A stretch of 64,000 nucleotides of DNA from Adhaeribacter terrigena. Lineage in GTDB: Bacteria > Bacteroidota > Bacteroidia > Cytophagales > Hymenobacteraceae. The stretch spans positions 1 through 64,000 of the forward strand of contig NZ_JAEHFX010000003.1 in the NCBI RefSeq assembly GCF_016623615.1. The letters are read 5' to 3'. Positions 53,088 to 61,365 of this stretch are shown piece by piece. The notes below the pieces were generated by a model. It did no database searches. It saw nothing but the letters and a program-made list of their open reading frames with translations, and was not told the DNA's origin. A program made the translations under genes and the position numbers. Position 1 is the stretch's first letter. Each line of letters starts with the position of its first letter.

Positions 53088-54224
53088 TTAAAGCAAGGTG
53101 AGCAAATAACCCAATGCCGCGCCGCCCATCACAATAAAAGCGCTGTTCATTTTCTTGAAATAAAATACCACCGCAAAGCTGAGTACGGCAATTAAAATGC
53201 TGCGCCAGTCGGTTAACGTGCTGCGGCCCATTTCGAAACAAACTGCCAGAATTACCGCTACCGAAGCCACGTTCACCGCATCCAGAAAAGCCCCCATGAG
53301 TTTCGATTTGCGCAGTTTGGGAATAACCGGGTTTAGCAGGGCCACAAAAACAAACGAAGGCAAAAATACGCCGATCGTAGCTGCCAGGGCGCCCCAGAAG
53401 CCATGCAGTTGCCAGCCAATAAAAGTAGCCGTAGAAAGCACCGGCCCGGGCGTGAACTGGCCAACCGCCACGGCATCGATCAATTCCTGGCGCGTGAGCA
53501 AGCCTTTGTTTACCAGTTCGGCATCGAGGAAAGCAAAAAGCACGTAACCGCTGCCGTAAAGCAAAGCCCCCACCTTCAGAAAACTCAAAAAGATCTTCAG
53601 CTTGCTAAGCTGCATTTCAGCGCCGGCAGTTTGCAGCAGCAAAAGCGGCGAAAGGGCAGAAGCAGTGCTGCGGCTGTTCTTGAAAAAATAAAGCAGCAAA
53701 CCCACTAAACCACAGCCAAAAAGCGCCACAATCTCATTTAAGCCCAATAAACAAACTACCAGCGTTAAAGCCCCCAGAATCCCGAGTTCCACATTTTTCA
53801 GCGCTTTTTGACCTAATGAAATTACCGCCGAAAGAATGATGGCGATAACGGCCGGTTTAATGCCGTAAATGAAAGGCGCCACTTCGGGTAATTGGCCGTA
53901 GGCGCTGTAAAGCCAGGCAAAAACCAGGGTTATGAGCACCGCCGGAAAAATAAACGCCGTACCAGCCACGATCAGACCCGGCCAGCCGCCTTTTTCGTAG
54001 CCGCAGTGCATGGTCATTTCGGTGGAATTGGGGCCTGGAATTAAATTCGTTGCTCCGATCAGATCCAGGAAATGCGCATGATCAATCCATTGCCGTTTCT
54101 TTACGATCTCGGCTTCCATCATGGCAATGTGCGCCGCCGGACCGCCAAACGAAATGGCACCCAGCTTTAAAAATACCCCGGCAATTTCGGATAAACTGAC
54201 TTTATTGGGAACGGCATCTGGCAT
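53088..54224 (-). CDS. chrA: ChrA-family chromate ion transporter
   Basis: A 378-residue membrane protein of the CHR family, two homologous halves each beginning with the signature: first ISFGGPAAHIAMMEAEIV (residues 18-35) with GPNSTEMTMHCGY, second ALLYGSGYVLFAFLDAELV (near 215) with TPGPVLSTATFIGWQ. These efflux proteins export chromate or a related anion. It overlaps no gene. Its start codon (54222-54224) coincides with the tail of an ACGSTA element. Confidence 0.9.
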   Translation of the reverse strand: MPDAVPNKVSLSEIAGVFLKLGAISFGGPAAHIAMMEAEIVKKRQWIDHAHFLDLIGATNLIPGPNSTEMTMHCGYEKGGWPGLIVAGTAFIFPAVLITLVFAWLYSAYGQLPEVAPFIYGIKPAVIAIILSAVISLGQKALKNVELGILGALTLVVCLLGLNEIVALFGCGLVGLLLYFFKNSRSTASALSPLLLLQTAGAEMQLSKLKIFLSFLKVGALLYGSGYVLFAFLDAELVNKGLLTRQELIDAVAVGQFTPGPVLSTATFIGWQLHGFWGALAATIGVFLPSFVFVALLNPVIPKLRKSKLMGAFLDAVNVASVAVILAVCFEMGRSTLTDWRSILIAVLSFAVVFYFKKMNSAFIVMGGAALGYLLTLL

Positions 54225-54253
54225 AGTTTTCCGGCAGTTTTTAATAGCGTTTT
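54222..54253 (-). repeat. ACGSTA element running into the chrA start codon
   Basis: Minus-strand core AAAACGCTATTAAAAA, then CTGCCG and GAAAACTATG, of which the last three bases are the chrA ATG. Confidence 0.55.
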
Positions 54254-54384
54254 GGCCGCAATTTAAAGCTATTAATTTTCTTCTATGAAGAAGGTAATGT
54301 TAAATTTTCTTACCGGAACTTGGTTGAAAAGAGAGATTCTGGTTTTAAAATCTGAAACTGTGGCCAATTTATTAAAACAAAAAA

Positions 54385-54418
54385 TCCCGCAGCTTCAGGA
54401 TGTTCTGAGTCTGCGGGA
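54385..54418 (-). terminator. Terminator of the 155-aa gene
   Basis: TCCCGCAG pairs with CTGCGGGA around an 18-nt loop; AAAAAA on the plus strand is the T tract for the minus strand. Closely similar to the terminator at 58315-58353. Confidence 0.8.
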
Positions 54419-54443
54419 CCTGTAAATTTGAAGGGATAGTGCC

Positions 54444-54911
54444 TTATGCGCCTTTTACGTCACAACCTTTTTCCAGGGTATCGAGCAGGGAAAGTTTGCC
54501 GGCAAGGCTGCGTTCTTTTATCCAGCGGAATACTTCTTTGGTGGTTTCGTCGTTGCCGTGCTTTACCATGTAAGATACCAGCAGGATAATGGTGCGGGTA
54601 AGCTGGTTCTGGATCATGTTGATTTGCATTTCCAGGTTTTCGTCCAGCACTTTCATTTTGATCTTACTTAGATCGGCTTTTTCAAAAGCTTCTTTGCGCG
54701 TAACCAGTTTGCTTACCACTTTCTTTTTGATCTTGCGCATGCGGTCCGGGTCGGGCTGCACCTGCAGGAAAGTGGTGATGTAAAGATGCACCAGCTCTTC
54801 GAATTTGCCCTGGTTCGTTAGGGTTTCCAACTCTTTCAGGATACCGTTTTTCACGTTAAACGCTGCCGGTTCTGGAAGCACCGTATTTGATCCAGGAGTA
54901 TTATTTTCCAT
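54444..54911 (-). CDS. Hypothetical protein, helical, 155 aa
   Basis: A 155-residue, mostly helical, charged protein without membrane segments. ATG at 54911 (MENNTPGSN) was chosen over an opening 22 codons longer because the extension has low-complexity MYGKHGPAHL sequence unlike a coding start. A low-complexity N-terminal stretch is followed by a helical core (residues 25-145, FNVKNGILKELETLTNQGKFEELVHLYITTFL). I recognise no family. It is convergent with nothing and is transcribed alone. Confidence 0.65.
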   Translation of the reverse strand: MENNTPGSNTVLPEPAAFNVKNGILKELETLTNQGKFEELVHLYITTFLQVQPDPDRMRKIKKKVVSKLVTRKEAFEKADLSKIKMKVLDENLEMQINMIQNQLTRTIILLVSYMVKHGNDETTKEVFRWIKERSLAGKLSLLDTLEKGCDVKGA

Positions 54912-55227
54912 TTTGTTTTTAGGAGATATTGGCGGAAACGAAAACCGGAGATGAGCCGGCCCATGCTTCCCGTACATAGGTACAGCAAAAGCGCCATTAA
55001 AGTTCGGTTACGCCAGATCGGTAAAAGCCTTCGGCGGCATTTTTCAAGGCAAAAGCACAAACGGTTTTAGCACAATTCTTTTTGTTATGCTTTCTAAAAG
55101 GTACGGGATTTCGCCGGATATTCAACCTTATAAAAATACTTTAGCGGAATGTCAGGCTGCAAATGCGACCTGCCTAATGCGAAAAAGATCAGGAAAAAAC
55201 CCGTTTCAAACCGTTGAAGTGCGAACC

Positions 55228-55259
55228 TGGAGTTTTGACAAGCAAAAGTATACCGTTTT
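55228..55259 (-). repeat. Dispersed ACGSTA element (reverse)
   Basis: Minus-strand AAAACGGTATACTTTT, then GCTTGT and CAAAACTCC. It lies in the 584-base gap 54912-55495, where no gene is supported. Confidence 0.7.
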
Positions 55260-55495
55260 TTATAAAATATTTAATTTGAATGTTTTAGGCCGCCGGTACG
55301 TTCTTTTAATAATACGCTAACTTATCTATATAAAAGGCGTACCTTACAAGGCTAATAGCAATAACCTCTCTTTCGGCATTCTGAAAATTTCCGCCGGAGC
55401 TGTTTTTCTTCATCCTTTTTTTGCTCCTGCTTTTTAATTTTTATCCGAATTGGCCTGAAGGCTAAGCATTTACTTCCATCTTGATATCCAATCCA

Positions 55496-58294
55496 ATGAA
55501 CCTGATCCCCGAAAATACAGTACCCGCCAAAGAAAATGAAGGGAGATTCCAGAGTCTCATGGAAGCCAGTTTAGACCCGCTCGTAACCATTAGTTTAGAC
55601 GGTAAGATCATGGATTTTAACGAAGCCCTGGCCAACATTACCGGCCTGACCCGCGAAAATTTAACCGGTTCCGATTTCTTTGGGTATTTCATTGAACCGC
55701 TTTTGGCCCGCGAAATTTACCAGAAAGTTTTTGCTGAAGGTTCCGTTACCGATTCGCCACTTACCATTCGCCACACCGACGGCAACCTGACCGACGTACT
55801 TTTTAACGGCAGCGTTTACCGCGACGACAAAGGCACCGTACTGGGCGCCGTAATTGTGGCCCGCGACATTGCCGAACAAAAATGGGCTACCGAACTCCGC
55901 ATTGTAAATAAAGAACTGGCTTTTCAGAATCACGAAAAAGAAAAACGCGCCCAGGAATTAAGCGTGGCCAACAAAGAGCTCGCTTTCCAGAACAACGAAA
56001 AAGAAAAACGTTCCGACGAATTAAGCATCGCCAACAAAGAACTGGCTTTTCAGAACGACGAAAAGGAAAAGCGCGCGGCCGAACTGAGCATTGCCAACAA
56101 AGAACTGGCTTTCCAGAACGATGAAAAAGAAAAGCGTGCCGAAGAATTAGGAATTGCCAACAAAGAACTGGCTTTTCAGAACGACGAAAAAGAGAAACGC
56201 GCGGCCGAACTGGTAATTGCCAACAAAGAACTCGATTTTCAGAAAGGCGAAAAAATTAAAAGAGCCGCCGAATTACGCGTGGCCAATTACGCCCGCGGTC
56301 TGATCGAAGCCAGCCGCGACCCTTTAATGACCATTAGTCCGGAAGGCAAAATTACCGACATGAACCAGGCTACGGCCAACGTGATCGGGATCGAGCGGAA
56401 AAACCTGATCGGTACCGACTTCTTCAATTATTTTACTGAACCTGAAATGGCTCAGAAAGTGTATCTGGAAGTTTTCGCCCAGGGTTCCGTTGCCGACCTG
56501 CCCTTAACGCTATGCCGCAACGACGGAAAACTGACCGATGTGCTGTTCAACGGTTCGGTTTATAAAAACGACGAAGGCAAAGTAATAGGCGTAGTGGTAG
56601 TAGCCCGCGATGTAACCGAACAAAAACGCATTGCCACCGAGCTGGAAGCCGCTAAAATTGCCGCGGAACATGCCACCAAAATTGCCGAAGAAGCCAAAGC
56701 TAAAGCCGAAAAAGCGGCCTTGGTAGCCGAAGACGCGGTAAAAACCAAGCAGCAGTTCCTTTCCAATATGAGCCACGAGATCCGCACGCCGATGAACGCC
56801 ATTGTCGGGTTTACGAAAGTGGTTTTGAAGACCGAATTGACCGAAAAGCAGAAGGAATATTTAATGGCGATCAAGAACAGCGGCGATGCCCTGATCGTGC
56901 TCATCAACGATATCCTGGATTTGGCAAAAGTAGATGCCGGAAAAATGACCTTCGAGCAGATCCCGTTTCAGCTGTCGGCTTCGCTTTCTTCTATGCTGCA
57001 TTTGTTCGAAACCAAGATCCTGGAAAAGAATTTAAAGCTGGAAAAGCAATACGATGCGCGCATTCCGGAAGTGCTCATCGGTGACCCGGTGCGCTTGCAC
57101 CAGATCATCCTGAACCTGGTAAGCAACGCCGTGAAATTTACTTCTGAAGGCAAGATCACGGTAGGCGTAAAAATGGTATCGGAAGACGCCGAAAAGGCAA
57201 CCATTAAATTCTCCGTAACCGATACCGGTATTGGCATAAAACCCGAAAAACTGGGTCATATCTTCGACGATTTTCAGCAGGCTACCAGCGGCACTTCGCG
57301 TTTATATGGCGGTACCGGTTTGGGCCTGGCTATTGTAAAAAACCTGGTAGAACCCCAGGGCGGCACCATTACGGTAGAAAGTACGCCCGGCGATGGTTCT
57401 ACTTTCAGCTTTACCCTGACCTTTCAGAAAACCGAAGATAAAGCCGAACTGGAACTGATCCCGGAAGTGGAACTGGAATCGGAGTTTAAAGATGCGCGCA
57501 TTCTGGTAGTGGAAGACATTGCTTTGAACCAGCTGTTAATGAAAACCCTGCTCGAAGATTTCGGCTTTAAAATGGACGTGGCCGGCAACGGCCGCATAGC
57601 CCTGGAAATGCTGAATGACTGCGATTACGACCTGGTATTAATGGACCTGCAAATGCCGGAAATGAATGGTTTCGATGCTACCAAACATATCCGGGAAGAG
57701 ATGAACTGCAACGTGCCGATTATTGCGCTAACCGCCGATGTAACCACCGTGGACGTAGAAAAATGCAAGGCCGTGGGCATGAACGATTATATTTCCAAAC
57801 CCATAGACGACAAACTGCTTTACAGCAAGATCATAAAATTCCTGAAGCAGCCGGGCTTTAAAAAAGCAGGCATCAAGAACAAGGAAGATCTGCAAACGCG
57901 GCCGCTGAAATGCGTGAATTTCGATTACCTGAAACGGATCACGAAAAATAATAAGCGCATGATGGAAATGATCGGTTTATACCTGGAAGAAATTCCGCAG
58001 CTGGTGCAAACCATGAAACAGGCCATTGCAGACAAAGATTGGGAAAGCCTGAAACTCTCCACGCACTCCCTCATCCCGACGTTCTCGACCATGGGCATTA
58101 ACCCGGAGTTTGAAGACATGGCCAAAGCCATTCAGGCGCTGGCCGGTAACCTGATCGCTGAAAATGCGGGGCAGGAGGTAAGCGACGAAACCATGATGAT
58201 GCTCACGACTTTGTACCAGAAAATAGAAACGGTATGCTTTCAGGCCGCAAAAGAGCTGGAAGAAGAAATGCTGAAGCTGGCCGAATTGGTGTAA
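55496..58294 (+). CDS. Hybrid histidine kinase: PAS-coiled repeats-PAS-HisKA-HATPase-REC-Hpt
   Basis: A 932-residue soluble sensor kinase from ATG 55496 (a TTG 15 bases upstream opens the frame but is less likely). Order: PAS (about 15-130), six and a half 21-residue coiled repeats (about 133-265), a second PAS near-duplicate of the first (about 265-375), HisKA with phospho-His in NMSHEIRTPM (near 427), ATPase N-box NLVSNAVKFT, G1 DTGIGI, G2 GTGLGLAIV, receiver (RILVVEDIALNQLL, LMDLQMPEMNG; phospho-Asp), and a C-terminal Hpt-like domain (LSTHSLIPTFSTMG). No membrane segment, so cytosolic stimuli are likely. A copy of the ACGSTA element lies in frame near the C-terminus. Confidence 0.93.
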   Translation: MNLIPENTVPAKENEGRFQSLMEASLDPLVTISLDGKIMDFNEALANITGLTRENLTGSDFFGYFIEPLLAREIYQKVFAEGSVTDSPLTIRHTDGNLTDVLFNGSVYRDDKGTVLGAVIVARDIAEQKWATELRIVNKELAFQNHEKEKRAQELSVANKELAFQNNEKEKRSDELSIANKELAFQNDEKEKRAAELSIANKELAFQNDEKEKRAEELGIANKELAFQNDEKEKRAAELVIANKELDFQKGEKIKRAAELRVANYARGLIEASRDPLMTISPEGKITDMNQATANVIGIERKNLIGTDFFNYFTEPEMAQKVYLEVFAQGSVADLPLTLCRNDGKLTDVLFNGSVYKNDEGKVIGVVVVARDVTEQKRIATELEAAKIAAEHATKIAEEAKAKAEKAALVAEDAVKTKQQFLSNMSHEIRTPMNAIVGFTKVVLKTELTEKQKEYLMAIKNSGDALIVLINDILDLAKVDAGKMTFEQIPFQLSASLSSMLHLFETKILEKNLKLEKQYDARIPEVLIGDPVRLHQIILNLVSNAVKFTSEGKITVGVKMVSEDAEKATIKFSVTDTGIGIKPEKLGHIFDDFQQATSGTSRLYGGTGLGLAIVKNLVEPQGGTITVESTPGDGSTFSFTLTFQKTEDKAELELIPEVELESEFKDARILVVEDIALNQLLMKTLLEDFGFKMDVAGNGRIALEMLNDCDYDLVLMDLQMPEMNGFDATKHIREEMNCNVPIIALTADVTTVDVEKCKAVGMNDYISKPIDDKLLYSKIIKFLKQPGFKKAGIKNKEDLQTRPLKCVNFDYLKRITKNNKRMMEMIGLYLEEIPQLVQTMKQAIADKDWESLKLSTHSLIPTFSTMGINPEFEDMAKAIQALAGNLIAENAGQEVSDETMMMLTTLYQKIETVCFQAAKELEEEMLKLAELV
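55892..56290 (+). repeat. 63-bp tandem repeats encoding a 21-residue coiled unit
   Basis: Six full copies and a partial seventh of a unit encoding ELxIANKELAFQNDEKEKRA (with one more variable residue). The third to fifth copies are nearly identical at the protein level. A 21-residue period is three heptads, fitting a rigid coiled coil between the two PAS domains. Confidence 0.95.
58226..58257 (+). repeat. In-frame ACGSTA element in the kinase C-terminus
   Basis: Core GAAACGGTATGCTTTC, then AGGCCG and CAAAAGAG. It encodes ETVCFQAAKEL in the Hpt-domain end. Confidence 0.6.
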
Positions 58295-58314
58295 AGCTGA
58301 AGTAATTTAAAAGT

Positions 58315-58353
58315 AAAATCCCGCAGGTTCAGTTTCTGAAGTTGCGGGATTTT
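58315..58353 (+). terminator. Terminator of the hybrid kinase gene
   Basis: AAAATCCCGCA pairs with TGCGGGATTTT around a 17-nt loop, then T residues. A sequence relative of 54385-54418 (shared CCCGCAG-x-TTCAG stretch). Confidence 0.9.
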
Positions 58354-58440
58354 TTTGTTTGATTAAAGTAGGAATATTGTTTTGATTAACCGACCTGTTA
58401 AGTTGTCCGTAGGTGTTAAGGTATAAACCAAGAAATCACG

Positions 58441-58911
58441 ATGGCTGATTATAAAGTAGAGAAAATTAAGGTTCCAAAATTTGAGGAAAGCCAAGGTTTT
58501 TATACTACGAAGGAACGAAGTTTATTAATGGCCAAAATTAAAGGCAAGAACACTAAACCTGAATTAGCTTTAAGAAAAGGATTATGGAACGCAGGTTTTC
58601 GTTATAGGGTCAATTATTCGAAATTGCCTGGAAAACCTGATATGGTTAGCAAGAAATATAAAGTTGCCATTTTTGTTGATGGTGAATTTTGGCACGGATA
58701 TAATTGGCAAAAAGAAAAAAAGAGCATTAAAGCCAACAGCGGTTATTGGATTCCTAAAATTCAGCGGAATATGCAGCGTGACCAGGAAAACAATGAGAAG
58801 TTAGAATTGTTAGGATATAAAGTATTTCGGTTTTGGGAGCATGAAATACGAAAGAACCTTAATGGTTGTATTGATCAGATTTTTAATTTTATTCGAAGTT
58901 CGACTAAGTAA
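58441..58911 (+). CDS. Vsr-type DNA mismatch endonuclease
   Basis: A 156-residue protein of the very-short-patch repair family, which nicks at T:G mismatches made by deamination of 5-methylcytosine. Motifs: RSLLMAKIKGKNTKPELALRKGLWNAGFRYRVNYSKLPGKPDMV (residues about 27-70), VAIFVDGEFWHGYNW, and ELLGYKVFRFWEHEI. Classical Vsr has zinc-ligand Cys in the DGCFWH loop; here it is DGEFWHGY, so the zinc site is lost, as in a recognisable Vsr subgroup. It converges on the restriction-modification operon with 2 bp between stops. Confidence 0.9.
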   Translation: MADYKVEKIKVPKFEESQGFYTTKERSLLMAKIKGKNTKPELALRKGLWNAGFRYRVNYSKLPGKPDMVSKKYKVAIFVDGEFWHGYNWQKEKKSIKANSGYWIPKIQRNMQRDQENNEKLELLGYKVFRFWEHEIRKNLNGCIDQIFNFIRSSTK

Positions 58912-58913
58912 AC

Positions 58914-59876
58914 TTATTTTCCTGAAGCAATTTCAATCTTTAAGCTTGGATCGGTTTCATATTTATCAATTATTTCATTATAATTTTCTATCAGTTTTTC
59001 AATGTGGGCCTGCCGGGAATCCTTATCAAACCAACTTCTCTCGTGAATATTGGAAACAATGAACTGGTAAAAATCAATAATATCGATCCGATCTTTGATA
59101 TTTAAATCAGCAGCTATTCCTTCTGCAATCAGTACGCCGCTGTCTAAGGTAACTATTAGTGGTTTACGGTTGGCATTTAGGTTTTCCCGACACTTGTTCA
59201 GGAGGCTTTCGGTCGGTCTTGTCGTTACATGAATACTAACTTCGCCAATATCGAAATCGCCTGTTCTTCCAATTTCCTGATCGTTGTTGCTGGAGCAATT
59301 ATGGATTACTGTTTCATTTCCTTTTATAAGTTCGAGCTTAGCCCCAACCAAGTGTTGAAGCATAATGCCTAAATATCTTACGCCTACAACCTGGCGCTGT
59401 CTTTCTAATGCCTGCGTGGTCAGATTTTGAATAATAGATTTAACGCTCTGCGATGAATCAAGATTTAAAGTAAAAGGAGCAGCATCAAAATAGTTTCGGA
59501 CTTTCTCTACCCAGAAAGCTTCAATTTCCTCCCAGTCTATACTATTGCCGGCTTCGTAAGCGGAATTCAGGAAAGCCATATAAGCTCTCATGTTTTCAAT
59601 GCTTCCTCTGCTAGTTCTGGCACCTTCGCTTGCTAAGATTCGTTCAATGCCATGCTCTTTTAAAATCTTCTTTAAGTTCGGACCGCCAAGCCCTTTTACC
59701 TGACCGCCTTTTTCGGTTAAGAAATCTTCAGGTCTTAAAGGAAAATTTAAATTTCTAAAAGCATTGGTGAGCTGAACAGCTACGCTTAAAGGGCCTTTGG
59801 TATTGAAATTGTTGCTTTTATAGAATTCCTCAAGAAGCTCTTTCATAGGGTATTTGTTCAGTGATTTCAAGTTCAC
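58914..59876 (-). CDS. DUF4928-like protein, candidate type II restriction endonuclease
   Basis: A 320-residue protein that I associate with the DUF4928 family, found beside cytosine-C5 methyltransferases. A helical N-terminal part (FYKSNNFNTKGPLSVAVQLTNAFRNLNFPL) is followed by a mixed domain holding TGDFDIGEVSIHVTTRPTESLL, near residues 208-230, in which the acidic residues could be part of a PD-(D/E)xK-like site; this is inference. The gene overlaps the methyltransferase by 47 nt (or 17 nt if Met11 is the start), which couples their translation. The restriction role rests on position and family association. Confidence 0.75.
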   Translation of the reverse strand: MNLKSLNKYPMKELLEEFYKSNNFNTKGPLSVAVQLTNAFRNLNFPLRPEDFLTEKGGQVKGLGGPNLKKILKEHGIERILASEGARTSRGSIENMRAYMAFLNSAYEAGNSIDWEEIEAFWVEKVRNYFDAAPFTLNLDSSQSVKSIIQNLTTQALERQRQVVGVRYLGIMLQHLVGAKLELIKGNETVIHNCSSNNDQEIGRTGDFDIGEVSIHVTTRPTESLLNKCRENLNANRKPLIVTLDSGVLIAEGIAADLNIKDRIDIIDFYQFIVSNIHERSWFDKDSRQAHIEKLIENYNEIIDKYETDPSLKIEIASGK

Positions 59877-61038
59877 GACGATTGTTTCCTGTTGCGTTAT
59901 ATGCTAATACCCGTTCAAACATATTTGTAGCTAAATGATGAACTACTGGTACTGCAACGCCGTCACCTACCAAGTGGTAAGCATCATTATATTTGGCTGG
60001 TAATTGGTAATTATCGGGCAGACCCATTAGTCTTGCACCTTCCCTTGGAGATAGAAGCCTTGATTTAACTTGTTTGCCTTCTACGATTAATATTATTTGT
60101 CGTGAAGATCCGCCCCCAGGAGTTCTCAAGCAACCCGAAATTTGATCGAAGCGGACTTCGGCTCGCTGTTGGCTTTTTCCGTCTTTATCTTTCCGGGTTC
60201 TTCTATAAATACCACCCACAGTTTTTTTGCCCGAAACCATAGCGTTTTTCACTTTTGCCAAGTTAACAGGCGACATTAAATCCAGCAGATTTTGAGTTTC
60301 TTCAGGTGAATGCCAGGTTACTCCAAGAGGCTCATCTTCAATGATATCAATGAAGTTTTTTTTCCGCTTTGCGGGGAAAGGCAGATGCCACCAAACCCAG
60401 TTCTGTTTTATGGCAACCGGAAGCTTTTTATAAGAAGCAACTAAGTTATCAGGATGCCAGAGACCATTAAAGTAATTCGTGGTAAGCTCTTTCGGAATTG
60501 TAATATCTTCCCGAATGCCAATTACAAAAAGTCGTTTCCGTGATTGTGGCACAAATAATTGGGCATCCATCACAATTGCTCCGAATTTATAATTAAGGTT
60601 TGCAAATGCTCCGGCTATAGCCGCGAAATCGTTTCCCTGATTTGAGGTAATAGCGCCTGTAACGTTTTCCAGAACCACTATTTTAGGCGAACGGTTTTCT
60701 GAGGATAACTTTGTCATCAAAGACCAGAAGTGCCAGAATGTTCCGGATCTGGTTTTGTTCTCATTTTCAGGTGTTCCTAATCCATTTCCATTCCCGGCGA
60801 GGGAAAGGTCCTGGCAAGGAGAGGAAGCCCATGCAAGATCAGCACAACCTGGCAATTGAGTCGCGTTAATATTAGCTATATCATCAATTACTAGATCTTC
60901 GCTGCCCCAATTCTGTTTATAGGCTTTTCCCTTCATTTCATCGAAGTCATTCGCGAAACTACAATTCCAGGTATTTCCCAATCCTGAACGAGCCATGCCG
61001 CCACCAGCGAAAAATTCATAGAAAGTAGGCAAAATCAA
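59830..61038 (-). CDS. DNA (cytosine-5-)-methyltransferase
   Basis: A 402-residue C5-methyltransferase. Motif I TFYEFFAGGGMARSGLG (residues 5-21), motif IV catalytic SSPCQDLS, motif VI VLENVTGA, motif VIII AQLFVPQSRKRLFVIG, then a variable region (target recognition) with GGIYRRTRKDKDGKSQQRAEVRFDQISGCLRTPGGG at the end, and motif IX-X LSPREGARLMGLPDNYQLP...LVGDGVAVPVV. The start is TTG at 61036-61038: an in-frame stop lies three codons upstream, and the first ATG (MARSGLG) would delete motif I. Lower GC than neighbours suggests transfer. With the genes around it, it forms a restriction-modification set. Confidence 0.92.
   Translation of the reverse strand: MILPTFYEFFAGGGMARSGLGNTWNCSFANDFDEMKGKAYKQNWGSEDLVIDDIANINATQLPGCADLAWASSPCQDLSLAGNGNGLGTPENENKTRSGTFWHFWSLMTKLSSENRSPKIVVLENVTGAITSNQGNDFAAIAGAFANLNYKFGAIVMDAQLFVPQSRKRLFVIGIREDITIPKELTTNYFNGLWHPDNLVASYKKLPVAIKQNWVWWHLPFPAKRKKNFIDIIEDEPLGVTWHSPEETQNLLDLMSPVNLAKVKNAMVSGKKTVGGIYRRTRKDKDGKSQQRAEVRFDQISGCLRTPGGGSSRQIILIVEGKQVKSRLLSPREGARLMGLPDNYQLPAKYNDAYHLVGDGVAVPVVHHLATNMFERVLAYNATGNNRRELEITEQIPYERAS
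60217..60248 (-). repeat. ACGSTA element inside the methyltransferase CDS
   Basis: Coding-strand AAAACGCTATGGTTTC, then GGGCAA and AAAAACTGTG, a full-length match. It encodes KNAMVSGKKTV in the variable region between motifs VIII and IX. Confidence 0.6.
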
Positions 61039-61215
61039 ATTCTTTTAAAGGTAATAAAATCTATAAGCAATATAGTTTGACCTATGCTTAGGTGAACCAT
61101 AATCTACGTAAATTTAAAAAGAGTTTTCAAACTTACCTGCCTCCTGAAAATATTTAAGTTACAAGAAGGCCTTTCTCTCGCAAATCCCCTCCCTGCAATC
61201 AATCACCCCCAAAAC

Positions 61216-61258
61216 TGACAACCGTCATATTTCCCCCCAAGCCCCTGAAGTAATTTTG
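61216..61258 (+). promoter_or_regulatory. ccoS promoter with FNR/CRP-like site
   Basis: TGAC-AACC-GTCA (61216-61227), a perfect dyad, is centred 29.5 nt upstream of TAATTTTG (61251-61258). The expected start is near 61265, which puts the site near -43, the usual class II position. No -33 TTG is at 19-nt spacing. Confidence 0.75.
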
Positions 61259-61289
61259 TAATGTTGGCTAAAGGCGGTTCCGGCCGGTA

Positions 61290-61321
61290 AAAACGGTATC
61301 GAAACGTACTGCAAAACCCCC
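61290..61321 (+). repeat. ACGSTA element in the ccoS leader
   Basis: Core AAAACGGTATCGAAAC, then GTACTG and CAAAACCCCC; it is transcribed in the predicted 100-nt 5' leader. Confidence 0.55.
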
Positions 61322-61365
61322 GAAACCGCCTTTAGACCAACGCTAACCGCAAAACCGCTTCGGCC

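Noticed and set aside
55087-55320. 77-codon plus-strand ORF in the gap before the hybrid kinase
   Set aside because: It has no recognisable domain, is crossed by an ACGSTA element and has biased low-complexity ends; no promoter or start signal supports it.
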